A stretch of 64,000 bases of DNA from Alcaligenes ammonioxydans. GTDB taxonomy: Bacteria > Pseudomonadota > Gammaproteobacteria > Burkholderiales > Burkholderiaceae_B. How positions within the stretch are numbered: the stretch's first letter is position 1; each line of letters opens with the position of its first letter. Positions 1 through 9,905 of this stretch are shown piece after piece. Under the pieces are notes generated by a model, which was not told where the DNA came from, did not search any database, and saw only the letters and a program-made list of their open reading frames with translations. The stretch is from assembly GCF_019343455.1 (NCBI RefSeq), contig NZ_CP049362.1:2666001-2730000 (forward strand), in the 5' to 3' direction. The position numbers and the translations under genes are program-made.

Positions 1-384
1 GGTATCAATCAGGCGCGCCAGGACTTGCTTGGGCAAACCGGGGCGCGCAGCATCATGAACCAGAACCCAGGCTTGCTCGTCCTTATCCAGGCTCTGCAAG
101 GTATTGAGCACCGTTTCAGCCCGCGTTTGCCCACCACAAGGCAGACAGACCGTGCGCGGCAAATCTTGCAGTGCGTCGGCGGCCCAGATGTCACCGGGGG
201 CCACAGCCACCCGCACCTGGCTGATACGTTCATCGGCCAGCAAAGCCTGTACCGAGCGGCGCAACATGGGCTGCCCGCCCAGCAAACGGTATTGCTTGGG
301 CAAGCCTTGTGCCTTCGTGGCAGAATCCAGGGCGCGCGAGCCGATGCCGGCAGCTGGAACAATTGCAATCAAGGTAGTCTTCAT
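1..384 (-). CDS. ispD: 2-C-methyl-D-erythritol 4-phosphate cytidylyltransferase (N-terminal part)
   Basis: IspD makes CDP-methylerythritol from CTP and methylerythritol phosphate in the cytoplasmic MEP isoprenoid pathway. Only the first 128 codons are present; the gene runs off the left edge. The protein begins MKTTLIAIVPAAGIGSR, the nucleotide-binding loop of this family, followed by LPKQYRLLGGQPML, the CTP-binding lysine segment. VHDAARP near the cut is also typical of IspD. The start ATG is at 384. It lies only 17 bp from the likely mfd start on the other strand, so the two promoters must overlap the opposing coding regions. Identity is confident; the missing C-terminus prevents any statement on ispF fusion or linkage. 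Confidence 0.93.
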   Translation of the reverse strand, partial: MKTTLIAIVPAAGIGSRALDSATKAQGLPKQYRLLGGQPMLRRSVQALLADERISQVRVAVAPGDIWAADALQDLPRTVCLPCGGQTRAETVLNTLQSLDKDEQAWVLVHDAARPGLPKQVLARLIDT

Positions 385-401
385 AGGTGGGTGATTTTAT
401 A

Positions 402-3400
402 ATGACAATCCTGATGGAAACCGAAAAACAGCACTCCCTGTCCCTGCCCAGCACCCAAGATGTGCTGGCTGCCCTACGTCCTGGTCAACGCTACACGCAA
501 CCCATGCCTCCGGGCTCCGGGGATGCCTGCCTGATTGCCGACCTGGCCCGCCAGCATAAGGCGCCTATTCTGGTGCTTTGCGCCGACCCCTTGACTGCCC
601 AAAGGCTGGCCGAGGAAATCCTGTTGTTTGGCCCCGCCCTGCGCGTGCGCCAGTTGCCGGACTGGGAAACGCTGCCCTACGATAGCTTCTCCCCTCATCA
701 GGACCTGATCTCAGAGCGCCTGCGCACCTTGCATGCCTTGACCATGCACGAAGTCGATGTACTGACCGTCCCGGTCACAACCGCCCTGTATCGGCTGGCG
801 CCACCTTCTTTTCTGGCGGCCTATACCTTTTCCTTCCGTCAGGGTGATGAACTGGATGAAGCGCAGCTACGCGCCCAGTTGATGCTGGCCAATTACACGC
901 ACATGACCCAAGTCAGTGCCCCGGGCGAATTCAGCATCCGCGGCGGTCTGATTGACCTGTTTCCAATGGGTTCCGTGCTGCCCTACCGTCTGGACCTGTT
1001 CGACAACGAGATCGAAAGCATACGCAGCTTTGATATCGATACCCAGCGCAGCCTCTATCCGGTCAAGGAAATTCAGCTATTACCCGGTCGCGAGTTCCCC
1101 ATGGACGAAGAAGCGCGCACCCAGTTTCGGGCCCGTTTCCGCGAGTTCTTTGAGGGTGATCCGTCGCGCGCCCTGCCCTATAAGGACGTAGGCAACGGCA
1201 TTGCCTTTGCGGGCATTGAATACTACCTGCCGCTGTTCTTTGAAGAAACGGCGACCTTGATGGACTACGTGCCAGAAGGCAGCCTGGTGATCACGCACGG
1301 GGACGCGCAAAACGCCATCGCCCGATTCCAAAGTGATACGCACAGCCGCTTCTCGTTCCTGAAGAACGACCGTGAACGCCCGATCCTGCCACCTGAAAGC
1401 CTGTTTCTGTCCGATGAGCAGTTTTTCAATGGCATCAAGCCTTTCTGCCGTCTGAGCCTGAGTGCTCAGGCCGACAATCAGCCGATTGCTCACCCGGACT
1501 TTGAAGCCTTGCCCGTCGTGGCGGTCAACCGACGGGATAAAGACCCGCTGGCCCAACTGCGGCAAGAAGTCCTGGACCCGAGAAATCGCACCGTCTTGTG
1601 CGCCGACTCGGCTGGCCGGCGGGAAACACTGCTGCAAATGCTGCGCGAGCACAATCTGACGCCCGCGTCAGACTGCCAGAACCTGACGGATTTTCTGCAG
1701 TCAGACGCGGCTTTTGCCTTGGTCGTTGCGCCCTTGTCTCGCGGCTTTGCCCTGATTCATGACAATCTGAGCCTGCTCACCGAAAATGATCTCTACCCTA
1801 CCCAGACACGCACGCAAAGCAGCCGCCGCCGCAACGAACGCAGCAGCGATGTCGAGGCCATGGTGCGGGACTTGTCCGAGCTGCGTGAAGGTGACCCGGT
1901 AGTCCATGCCGAGCATGGCATTGGCCGCTATTGCGGCCTGAAAGAAATGGATTTGGGTGAAGGCCCGGTCGAGTTTCTGCATCTGGAGTACGCCAAAGGC
2001 AGCACACTTTATGTTCCCGTTGCTCAGTTGCATGTGATCGCCCGCTATAGCGGCGCCGATCCCGAGCATGCCCCGCTGCATCAACTGGGCTCGGGTCAAT
2101 GGGACAAGGCCCGCCGTCGTGCCGCCAAGCAAGCACGCGACAGTGCGGCTGAGCTGCTGGCCCTGTACGCCCAGCGAGCCGCCCGTGAAGGTTTCAAATT
2201 CAAGCTGCCCCTCAATGACTACCAGGCCTTCTCCGAAGGTTTTGGTTTTGAAGAAACCCCGGATCAGGCCGCCGCTATCGAAGCGGTCATCAACGATATG
2301 ACGTCCGGCCAGCCCATGGATCGTCTGGTCTGCGGGGATGTGGGTTTTGGCAAGACCGAGGTTGCGCTGCGCGCTGCCTTCCTGGCGGTAGCCAATGGCA
2401 AACAGGTAGCCTTGCTCTGCCCGACCACCTTGTTGGCCGAGCAGCATGCCCAAACCTTCTCGGATCGCTTTGCCGACTGGCCCATCCGGGTTGCCGAGCT
2501 GTCCCGCTTTCGTTCCACGAAACAAACCCAGGCCGCCATCGCAGGACTTCAGGACGGCAGTGTGGATATTGTCATTGGAACGCACAAGATCCTGTCGCCC
2601 GATGTGCGCTTCAAGCATCTGGGCCTGGTCATCATCGACGAAGAACACCGTTTCGGCGTGCGCCAGAAAGAGGCCTTGAAGCAGCTACGTGCCGAAGTCG
2701 ATATCCTGACCCTGACCGCAACCCCTATTCCACGCACCCTGGGAATGTCCCTGGAAGGCATACGGGACTTTTCCGTGATTGCCACAGCGCCACAAAAACG
2801 TCTGGCAATCAAAACCTTTGTCCGTCGTGAAGATGGCAGCACCATACGCGAAGCGCTGCTGCGCGAACTGAAACGCGGGGGTCAGGTCTACTTCCTGCAC
2901 AACGAAGTCGAGACCATCCATAACCGTCGTGCCCGGTTGGAGGAATTGGTCCCGGAAGCCAGCATTGCCGTGGCCCATGGTCAAATGCCTGAGCGCGAGC
3001 TGGAAGCCGTCATGAAAGGCTTCTATCAAAAGCGCTACAACGTACTGCTATGTACCACCATTATTGAAACCGGCATTGATGTACCCACGGCCAATACCAT
3101 CGTCATTCACCGTGCCGATCGTCTGGGTCTGGCACAGCTGCACCAGTTGCGTGGCCGCGTTGGCCGCTCCCACCACCAGGCCTATGCCTATTTGCTCACC
3201 CCAGGTGAGGACGCCATCACCAGCAATGCGAAAAAACGGCTGGAAGCGATTCAAGCCATGGAAGAGCTGGGTGCAGGCTTTTTCCTGGCCATGCACGATC
3301 TGGAAATTCGAGGTGCGGGGGAAGTGTTGGGCGAATCCCAGTCCGGCGACATTCAGGAAGTAGGCTATTCCATGTATGCGGATATGCTCAATACGGCCGT

Positions 3401-3893
3401 CAAAGCCCTGAAAGCGGGGGAGGAACCTGACCTGGATTCGCCCTTCGCCTTGCAATGCGAGGTCAATCTGCATACCTCCGCCCTGCTGCCCGCCAACTAC
3501 TGCCCCGATGTCAATGCCCGTCTGGGGCACTACAAGACGCTCTCGCACGCCCGCACTGAGGACGACCTGATCCACATTCATGAAGAGCTGATCGACCGCT
3601 ACGGCCTGCTGCCGGAGGCCGGCGAGAACCTGCTGGCCGTGCATCGTTTGCGCATCAAGGCCGAGCCCTTAGGTATTGTGAAGATTGATGCCAGTGAATC
3701 ACAGGCGACGATTCAGTTTTCCTCCAAACCCAATGTAGATGCCGTCAGCATTATTGAACTGGTGCAGAAGAACAAACAGGTGCGACTGGCCGGCCCGGAC
3801 AAACTGAAGATTGACATCACCAAAGGTGAAGAAATCAAGAATCGCATTCAGGCCGTACGCAATGTCTTGAACAGCTTGCGCCAAGAGAAGTAA
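402..3893 (+). CDS. mfd: transcription-repair coupling factor Mfd
   Basis: Mfd is a DNA translocase that removes RNA polymerase stalled at lesions and recruits UvrA. At about 1163 residues it has the usual full length. The UvrB-homology region is N-terminal, a CarD-like RNA-polymerase-interaction region lies near residues 495-560, and the SF2 translocase follows. Its Walker A GDVGFGKTE is near residue 645 and its DEEH box (IIDEEHRFGV) near 744. The helicase motif QLRGRVGRSHHQAYAYL and a C-terminal TRCF domain come next. The start is uncertain: GTG 387, ATG 402 and ATG 414 share the frame and none has a clear ribosome site. ATG 402 overlaps a consensus TATAAT at 398-403. A strong terminator follows. 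Confidence 0.96.
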   Translation: MTILMETEKQHSLSLPSTQDVLAALRPGQRYTQPMPPGSGDACLIADLARQHKAPILVLCADPLTAQRLAEEILLFGPALRVRQLPDWETLPYDSFSPHQDLISERLRTLHALTMHEVDVLTVPVTTALYRLAPPSFLAAYTFSFRQGDELDEAQLRAQLMLANYTHMTQVSAPGEFSIRGGLIDLFPMGSVLPYRLDLFDNEIESIRSFDIDTQRSLYPVKEIQLLPGREFPMDEEARTQFRARFREFFEGDPSRALPYKDVGNGIAFAGIEYYLPLFFEETATLMDYVPEGSLVITHGDAQNAIARFQSDTHSRFSFLKNDRERPILPPESLFLSDEQFFNGIKPFCRLSLSAQADNQPIAHPDFEALPVVAVNRRDKDPLAQLRQEVLDPRNRTVLCADSAGRRETLLQMLREHNLTPASDCQNLTDFLQSDAAFALVVAPLSRGFALIHDNLSLLTENDLYPTQTRTQSSRRRNERSSDVEAMVRDLSELREGDPVVHAEHGIGRYCGLKEMDLGEGPVEFLHLEYAKGSTLYVPVAQLHVIARYSGADPEHAPLHQLGSGQWDKARRRAAKQARDSAAELLALYAQRAAREGFKFKLPLNDYQAFSEGFGFEETPDQAAAIEAVINDMTSGQPMDRLVCGDVGFGKTEVALRAAFLAVANGKQVALLCPTTLLAEQHAQTFSDRFADWPIRVAELSRFRSTKQTQAAIAGLQDGSVDIVIGTHKILSPDVRFKHLGLVIIDEEHRFGVRQKEALKQLRAEVDILTLTATPIPRTLGMSLEGIRDFSVIATAPQKRLAIKTFVRREDGSTIREALLRELKRGGQVYFLHNEVETIHNRRARLEELVPEASIAVAHGQMPERELEAVMKGFYQKRYNVLLCTTIIETGIDVPTANTIVIHRADRLGLAQLHQLRGRVGRSHHQAYAYLLTPGEDAITSNAKKRLEAIQAMEELGAGFFLAMHDLEIRGAGEVLGESQSGDIQEVGYSMYADMLNTAVKALKAGEEPDLDSPFALQCEVNLHTSALLPANYCPDVNARLGHYKTLSHARTEDDLIHIHEELIDRYGLLPEAGENLLAVHRLRIKAEPLGIVKIDASESQATIQFSSKPNVDAVSIIELVQKNKQVRLAGPDKLKIDITKGEEIKNRIQAVRNVLNSLRQEK

Positions 3894-3917
3894 GCCTTAA
3901 TCGTCACGCTGGATGCA

Positions 3918-3950
3918 AAAAGAGCGCTGGACAAAGACAGCGCTCTTTTA
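3918..3950 (+). terminator. intrinsic terminator of mfd
   Basis: An 11-bp stem (AAGAGCGCTG arms at about 3919-3929 and 3938-3948) with an 8-nt loop, ending in a short T run, lies 25 bp after the mfd stop codon. Confidence 0.85.
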
Positions 3951-4096
3951 TGTTTGACCGTAACGCCCCTGACTGATGCATTTAGGCCTGCGAACCGAAA
4001 CTTCTCAATACAGCCCCACCCCGGGTGCGGATGGACTGAAGCTAACATCCACCCTCCGATTTTGTAGCGCCAAACCACGCTGACGGTTCGTGTCCC

Positions 4097-4948
4097 TCAC
4101 ACGTCCAAACGGAACCAGTTCAATACGGCATCCAAGGGAGAATGATTCAAGGCAAAGCGGGCCTGCTCCTGCACGACAGGTTTGGCACGGTAAGCGACCG
4201 AGTACTTGGCCTTGGACATCATGGGCAGATCATTGGCCCCATCACCGATTGCAATACACTGCTCGGGGCTTGCCCCCAGATCGGCAGCCAACTCCTGCAA
4301 GAAGCGCGCCTTGGCCTGCCCATCCACAATGGCACCCAAGACTTTGCCAGTCAATTTACCGTCCACCACTTCCAAGGTATTGGAGTGGGCAAAACTCAGG
4401 CTGAAGCGATCTTTCATGCGCTCCGTAAAGAAAGTGAAGCCGCCCGACACCAGCAAGGTCTTCACGCCGTGCGCATGCGCGGTTGCGATCAGGCGCTCAG
4501 CCCCGGGATTGGGCTGCAAACGCTCTTCATAAACACGGCTCAGATCGCTGACCGGCACCCCTTCCAGAAACGCCACTCGACGAACCAGGCTTTCGGAAAA
4601 ATCCTTGATCTCGCCCCGCATCGCCGCTTCAGTAATCGTGGCAACCTGCTCTTTGCGGCCCGCCATATCGGCAATCTCGTCAATGCATTCGATATTGATC
4701 AGCGTGGAATCCATGTCCATAGCCAACACGCGCATATCCTTGAGGCGATCGATCTGCTCCAGAAAGGCAAAGTCCATCGCGCCGCTCTTGCACAGGGTCT
4801 GCACGTCAGCACACTGCGAGGCATCCGCACCCAGAACGCGGACTGCAGTGGGGCCCAGTTCCTGCACGCCATCGGCTTGCACCACTGCCGCAATTTTTTC
4901 GATGATGGCGCTGTCAAGGCGCGGCCCTTGAAGAATGAGATGAGACAT
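4097..4948 (-). CDS. serB: phosphoserine phosphatase
   Basis: SerB removes phosphate from O-phosphoserine, the last step of serine synthesis. The 283-residue protein is a HAD-superfamily hydrolase. The motif I DMDST gives the nucleophile Asp78 and acid/base Asp80, motif II is the serine in VSGGF near 168, and motif IV is GDGAND at 235-240. The N-terminal 70 residues match the ACT-like extension of proteobacterial SerB. ATG 4948 is chosen because the protein then begins MSHLILQG; the in-frame extension to 4984 has no family-like sequence. It stands alone, convergent with mfd and divergent from the nitronate monooxygenase gene. Confidence 0.93.
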   Translation of the reverse strand: MSHLILQGPRLDSAIIEKIAAVVQADGVQELGPTAVRVLGADASQCADVQTLCKSGAMDFAFLEQIDRLKDMRVLAMDMDSTLINIECIDEIADMAGRKEQVATITEAAMRGEIKDFSESLVRRVAFLEGVPVSDLSRVYEERLQPNPGAERLIATAHAHGVKTLLVSGGFTFFTERMKDRFSLSFAHSNTLEVVDGKLTGKVLGAIVDGQAKARFLQELAADLGASPEQCIAIGDGANDLPMMSKAKYSVAYRAKPVVQEQARFALNHSPLDAVLNWFRLDV

Positions 4949-5117
4949 CAGATCGTCCACAAAGCAAAAATACAGCACAGGCACTGTGCCAAAAAACCAG
5001 TATTGTAGCCTGCCAACGGTCAGTCACAGCCTGGCCTTCACGCATCCCTGTCAGTTTTCAGTCTGAACTCATCCTGCTACGATAAACGCTATTGCGAAAT
5101 GACCGAGGACGCCCTCC

Positions 5118-6233
5118 ATGTACATCTGGCCCAACCATAGCTTGCTCGATCTGCTCCACATCGAACACCCCATTGTCCAATCTCCCATGGCCGGTGCCCA
5201 AGACAGCGAGTTGGCCATCGCAGTCGCTCGTGCCGGTGGCCTTGGCTCCCTGGCTTGCGCCATGCTCAGCCCGGACCAGATTCGTGAACAAGTGGCGCTA
5301 TTTCGGCAAGCCGTCTCAGCGCCCATCAATCTGAACTTTTTTTGCCATGAAGATCTGCGTTTGGAGCAAGAGGCCCTGCAGGAATGGCGCTTGCGACTGA
5401 TGCCCTACTACCAGGAATATGGGCTGGACCCGAACCAGGAGCTGCCCAAGGCGGCACGCGCGCCTTTCTCGCCGGTTCATGCTGAACTGGTGGAAGCGAT
5501 CCGGCCCGAGGTGGTCAGCTTCCATTTTGGCCTGCCCACCGCTGACCTGGTTGAGCGCGTCAAAAAATCCGGCGCTTTGGTCATGTCCAGTGCCACTACC
5601 ACCGCCGAAGCTGTCTGGCTGCAAGAACACGGTGCCGATATCATCATCGCCCAAGGCGTCGAAGCAGGCGGCCACCGCGGCATGTTTCTTGATAATAAAG
5701 TTCATACTCAAGTGGGCACCCTGTCTTTGGTTCCTCAGATTGCCGACGCCGTAAGCATTCCTGTCATCGCGGCTGGCGGCATTGCCGACGGACGGGGCAT
5801 TGCGGCAGCGCTGGCCTTAGGAGCCTGTGCCGCCCAGATTGGGACCGCCTACCTGTTCTGCCCTGAGTCCAAGATCAGCCCACTACACCGTGAGGCCTTG
5901 GGACAGAGCCGCTCGGATGGAACAGCGCTGACCAATCTGTTCTCCGGCCGCCCCGCCCGCAGTATCCGCACTCGTCTGATGGACGAAATCGGCCCATTAA
6001 GTGACAGCGCTCCTGTGTTTCCTCATGCTGGTTCCGCGCTGAGCCCCTTGCGTATCGAAGCGGAGAAACAAGGCCGCAGCGAGTTCACCTCTCTATGGAG
6101 CGGTCAAAGCGCAGCATTGGGCCGCGCACTGCCTGCTGAGCAATTAACCTTGGTACTGGCTCAAGAAGCTCAGGGCGTATGTAAACGTCTGGGTTTGGCC
6201 GGCGCGACTCATGCCCCCCTGGATCAGCCCTGA
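5118..6233 (+). CDS. nitronate monooxygenase (2-nitropropane dioxygenase family)
   Basis: This 371-residue FMN-dependent TIM-barrel enzyme belongs to the family that oxidises alkyl nitronates such as propionate 3-nitronate, using oxygen. The N-terminal segment HPIVQSPMAGAQDSELAIAV is characteristic. QGVEAGGHRG holds the family's catalytic histidine, and VIAAGGIADGRG with LGACAAQIGTAYL forms the FMN phosphate site. ATG 5118 has a GAGG-type ribosome site about 12 bases upstream. It ends 80 bp before a bidirectional terminator shared with the end of the nuo operon. The role is probably detoxification of nitro compounds, inferred from the family. Confidence 0.88.
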   Translation: MYIWPNHSLLDLLHIEHPIVQSPMAGAQDSELAIAVARAGGLGSLACAMLSPDQIREQVALFRQAVSAPINLNFFCHEDLRLEQEALQEWRLRLMPYYQEYGLDPNQELPKAARAPFSPVHAELVEAIRPEVVSFHFGLPTADLVERVKKSGALVMSSATTTAEAVWLQEHGADIIIAQGVEAGGHRGMFLDNKVHTQVGTLSLVPQIADAVSIPVIAAGGIADGRGIAAALALGACAAQIGTAYLFCPESKISPLHREALGQSRSDGTALTNLFSGRPARSIRTRLMDEIGPLSDSAPVFPHAGSALSPLRIEAEKQGRSEFTSLWSGQSAALGRALPAEQLTLVLAQEAQGVCKRLGLAGATHAPLDQP

Positions 6234-6317
6234 TTAAGGCCAGACCTTGCGACCTGAAGGGCCAGGCCCCCGTCCACACTGGCCGACAGACGGACTAAGT
6301 CACACATCCGAGACCTC

Positions 6318-6357
6318 CTAAAAAAAACCTCGCAAATAGTTTTGCGAGGTTTTTTTA
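6318..6357. terminator. bidirectional terminator between nitronate monooxygenase and the nuo operon end
   Basis: A long A/T-flanked hairpin with arms AAAACCTCGCAAA and TTTGCGAGGTTTT has a 3-4 nt loop. It is flanked by an A run on the left and a T run on the right, so it can stop transcription from both converging units. Confidence 0.9.
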
Positions 6358-6369
6358 CACGGGCCAGTC

Positions 6370-6903
6370 TTAGTCAAATTTACCCTTGGGATGACGCATC
6401 AAGTAGCGATACACAAAGCCGGGGTAGGCCATGACCAAAAACAAAGCGAAAGTAATGGTGTAAAACACCCAGGTCTGCTTGAACGGATTACCAATGCTGG
6501 CTTCAAAGGCAAAACCAAATGCCCCCACGATACAGTACAAGGCGCACACCTCCAGAAGGCGGGACAGAAAGCCCTTGGAGATCTTTTGATGACGAGCACG
6601 CCACGCGGGAAAGAAAAACAAAGCAGCCGCTAACGCTAAGCCTAGAAGCAGCTTGCCTACCATGAGCGGCAAGGAATTCAGACCCGAGCTGGACGCAATC
6701 AAGGTGTAAATGCCCAGTCCCAAAGCCGCCAGGACAAGCAGATACACCAGACCGACTATCAGTTGCAGCCAGGGCGAAAGACCAGACCGTTCGCCCGGCA
6801 AGGACCAAGGCAATACCAGCAAGGGCTTCTCCACGAGAAACGGCAGATTAGCCGTTATCACGGAAAGAACAATCAAGACCCAGATGGAAAGGCTTTGGTC
6901 CAT
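6370..6903 (-). CDS. DUF2818 family membrane protein downstream of nuoN
   Basis: This 177-residue inner-membrane protein of unknown function is encoded 12 bp after nuoN, at the end of the complex I operon. It opens with SIWVLIVLSVITANLPFLVE, the signature of the DUF2818 family that follows nuoN in many betaproteobacteria, and ends with a membrane segment running into GFVYRYLMRHPKGKFD. I see about four hydrophobic spans. It looks longer than the roughly 100-residue DUF2818 proteins I recall, with extra hydrophobic sequence in the middle. Its position suggests a role in complex I assembly or stability, which is inference. Confidence 0.8.
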   Translation of the reverse strand: MDQSLSIWVLIVLSVITANLPFLVEKPLLVLPWSLPGERSGLSPWLQLIVGLVYLLVLAALGLGIYTLIASSSGLNSLPLMVGKLLLGLALAAALFFFPAWRARHQKISKGFLSRLLEVCALYCIVGAFGFAFEASIGNPFKQTWVFYTITFALFLVMAYPGFVYRYLMRHPKGKFD

Positions 6904-6915
6904 GGGGCTACCTAT

Positions 6916-8394
6916 TTAAAACTGCAAGGAAGACTGGATCACGCGGATGCAGGTATCCATCAGACCGCCGGGCAACAAACCCAGGCCGATAATCAGCACA
7001 CCATTTACCAGCATGACCAGCTTGGTCAACAAACCGGTTGCCACCGGATGCTCTTCCCCTTCGGGCTCGTCGAAGTAAACCACCTTCACAACGCGCAAAT
7101 AGTAGAAGGCGCCGATCAAGGACATGATCACGGCAAACACGGCCAGCCAGATATAACCTGCGCCCACCACCGCCTGCAGCACACTGAGCTTGGCGGCAAA
7201 ACCGGCCAGCGGAGGAATGCCAGCCAGGGAGAACATGGACAACAGCCAGACCAATGCCAGACCGGGATTGCGACGGTTCAGACCTTTGAGATCGCTGATG
7301 TTTTCACATTCAAAACCGCGACGGCTCAGGATCAGAATCAGACCGAAGGTGCTCAGCGTGGTCAGCACGTAGATCACCACGTAGAACAGCGAGGCACCAT
7401 AGGCTTGAGAGTGAGTCTCGCCGTCAAACACGCCTGCCAGCAAGCCCAGGAAAATGAAACCCATGTGCGAGATGGTCGAATACGCAAGCATACGCTTGAG
7501 ATTCTTTTGCATGATCGCAGTCAGGTTACCCAAGGCCAGCGACAGCACAGCCATGATCAGCAACATAGGCTGCCAATCCACGGCAATACCGTGCAGGGCT
7601 TCAACCAGGAAACGCATGGTTACCGCAAACGCAGCCAGTTTGGGAGCAGCACCGATAATCAGGGTGACCGTGGTCGGAGCGCCTTGATAGACGTCCGGTG
7701 TCCACATGTGGAAAGGAGCGGCCGTCAATTTGAAAGCCAGACCTGCCACCACAAACACCACACCGAAGACCAGCGCCAGACGCTCGGCCTGACCATTGGC
7801 AATCACTTCAGCAATGCGTGGGAACTCCAGATGACCGGTAGCGCCAAAAATCATGGACATACCGTACAGCAAGATACCCGATGCCAACGCACCCAGAACG
7901 AAGTACTTGAGCGCTGCTTCGATGGACTGACGATGTTCGCGACGCAAGGCAACCAGTGCGTACAGCGCGAAGGACATCAACTCCACACCCAGATAGGCGG
8001 TCAACATGCTGTTGGCCGAAATCATGATCATCTGGCCCAGCAGAGCCATCAGAGTCAGGGTATAGAGCTCACCGCCACGCTCCATCATGTCACGCTGTTC
8101 AGCGTACTCACGACCGTAAATCAGGGTAGCGGCCACAGCGGCACACGAGAGCAGCTTCAGGAAGTGCGCCATTTCGTCAACGACGAACAGACCACCGAAC
8201 GAGACGCCGTTCACACCCTTGGACCATTGCCAGGCCACACTGGCCGCAACCACGGCAAGCGTCAGCAGGCTAAGAACAAAGGTCGAGTGGCGCTGTTTGT
8301 GTGTGCTGAACGCATCAAAAATCAGCACACACGAAGCCAGAACCAGGAGCAGGATCTCGGGCAAAGCCAGAGAAAAGTTAAAGGTAGTATCCAT
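6916..8394 (-). CDS. nuoN: NADH-quinone oxidoreductase subunit N
   Basis: NuoN is one of three antiporter-like, proton-pumping membrane subunits of complex I. The 492-residue protein has about 14 hydrophobic segments and the proton-translocation core ([16 protein letters not shown] with its conserved Glu, and [20 protein letters not shown]). The lysine-bearing [15 protein letters not shown] segment is also present. It lies 11 bp after nuoM in the same direction. Confidence 0.96.
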   Translation of the reverse strand: MDTTFNFSLALPEILLLVLASCVLIFDAFSTHKQRHSTFVLSLLTLAVVAASVAWQWSKGVNGVSFGGLFVVDEMAHFLKLLSCAAVAATLIYGREYAEQRDMMERGGELYTLTLMALLGQMIMISANSMLTAYLGVELMSFALYALVALRREHRQSIEAALKYFVLGALASGILLYGMSMIFGATGHLEFPRIAEVIANGQAERLALVFGVVFVVAGLAFKLTAAPFHMWTPDVYQGAPTTVTLIIGAAPKLAAFAVTMRFLVEALHGIAVDWQPMLLIMAVLSLALGNLTAIMQKNLKRMLAYSTISHMGFIFLGLLAGVFDGETHSQAYGASLFYVVIYVLTTLSTFGLILILSRRGFECENISDLKGLNRRNPGLALVWLLSMFSLAGIPPLAGFAAKLSVLQAVVGAGYIWLAVFAVIMSLIGAFYYLRVVKVVYFDEPEGEEHPVATGLLTKLVMLVNGVLIIGLGLLPGGLMDTCIRVIQSSLQF

Positions 8395-8405
8395 AGTGAT
8401 TCGGC

Positions 8406-9905
8406 CTACAGTTTCGAGATGGAGACGTGTTGCAGCAACGCTTCAACCGAAACGTGCATGACCTCGGTGAATGGCTTGGGATACACACCCATGCCCAACA
8501 CCGCAATCGCCATTACGCCAAGAACGAAGAACTCACGGCCGCTCAGATCGCTCATGCCAGCCACCTTGTCATTACCCACGGGGCCAAAAGCCACGCGCTT
8601 GAGCATCCACAACGAGTAGGATGCACCGGTAATCAAAGCAGTGGCTGTCAACAAACCGATCCAGAAGTTGTATTCGACCGCACCCATGATGACGGTGAAC
8701 TCACCGATAAACCCGCTGGTGCCAGGCAAACCACTATTGGCCATGGAGAACAGCACGAAGAAGGTGACAAAGCGCGGCATAACCTTGACCACACCACCGT
8801 AATCGGCAATCTGGCGGCTATGCAGGCGGTCGTACAAGACACCAATACACAGGAACATGGCGCCAGAGACAAAACCGTGCGAGATCATTTGCATGATCGC
8901 ACCTTCCATCCCCGTGGTGTTGAACACGAAAAAGCCCAGCGTGACAAAACCCATGTGAGCCACAGAGGAATACGCCACCAGCTTTTTCATGTCGTCCTGA
9001 ACAATGGCAACCAGACCGATATAGATCACCGCGACCAGGGACAGGGCAATGATGATGCCGGCCAGACCTTGGGAGGCATCAGGCGCAATCGGCAGGGAAA
9101 AGCGCAGGAAGCCGTAAGCACCCAGTTTCAGCATGATGGCAGCCAGAACCACGGAACCGCCCGTGGGCGCTTCCACGTGAGCATCGGGCAACCAGGTGTG
9201 AACGGGCCACATAGGCACTTTCACGGCAAACGCCATAAACAGCGCAGCAAAGATCATCACCTGCGTGGTGTAATCCAGCGGCACTTTGTGCCAGGTCAGG
9301 ATATCGAAGGTACCGCCAGACACATTCCACAAATAGATGAATGCAATCAGCGTCAGCAAGGAACCCAGCAGGGTGTACAGGAAGAACTTGACCGAGGCAT
9401 AAACGCGGTTGGGGCCACCCCAGATACCGATGATCAGATACATCGGGATCAGCGTGGCTTCAAAGAACACGTAAAACAGCAAGCCATCCAGAGCCGCGAA
9501 CACACCTACCATCAGACCCGACAGGATCAGGAAGGCGCCCATGTACTGGGCCACACGGCTGGTGATCACCTGCCAGCCCGCCAGCACCACAATCACAGTG
9601 ATGAAGGCGGTCAGCAGAACAAACCACATGGAAATCCCGTCCACGCCAAGGTGGTAATTCACCTTGAAGGCGTCAATCCAGGGAGCCAGTTCGACAAACT
9701 GCATGTCAGCCGTGGCGGGATTAAAGCCCGTGTACAGAGGAATCGTGACAATCAGACCGGCAATCGAACCCAGCAGCGCCAGCCAGCGGGTGAAGGTGGG
9801 ACGATCATCACGCCCCAGAGCCAGCACCAACAGGCCAGCGACGATAGGTACGAAAATCGCCAGCGTTAACCAAGGAAGAGTAGAAGACGCCATATCGCTA
9901 GCCAT
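8406..9905 (-). CDS. nuoM: NADH-quinone oxidoreductase subunit M
   Basis: NuoM is the second antiporter-like proton pump of complex I. The 499-residue polytopic protein has [18 protein letters not shown] with the key glutamate, [19 protein letters not shown], and [18 protein letters not shown]. Two starts are possible: ATG 9905, which overlaps the nuoL stop by 8 nt, and ATG 9893 just after it. I keep the longer one; both fit tight translational coupling. Confidence 0.95.
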   Translation of the reverse strand: MASDMASSTLPWLTLAIFVPIVAGLLVLALGRDDRPTFTRWLALLGSIAGLIVTIPLYTGFNPATADMQFVELAPWIDAFKVNYHLGVDGISMWFVLLTAFITVIVVLAGWQVITSRVAQYMGAFLILSGLMVGVFAALDGLLFYVFFEATLIPMYLIIGIWGGPNRVYASVKFFLYTLLGSLLTLIAFIYLWNVSGGTFDILTWHKVPLDYTTQVMIFAALFMAFAVKVPMWPVHTWLPDAHVEAPTGGSVVLAAIMLKLGAYGFLRFSLPIAPDASQGLAGIIIALSLVAVIYIGLVAIVQDDMKKLVAYSSVAHMGFVTLGFFVFNTTGMEGAIMQMISHGFVSGAMFLCIGVLYDRLHSRQIADYGGVVKVMPRFVTFFVLFSMANSGLPGTSGFIGEFTVIMGAVEYNFWIGLLTATALITGASYSLWMLKRVAFGPVGNDKVAGMSDLSGREFFVLGVMAIAVLGMGVYPKPFTEVMHVSVEALLQHVSISKL

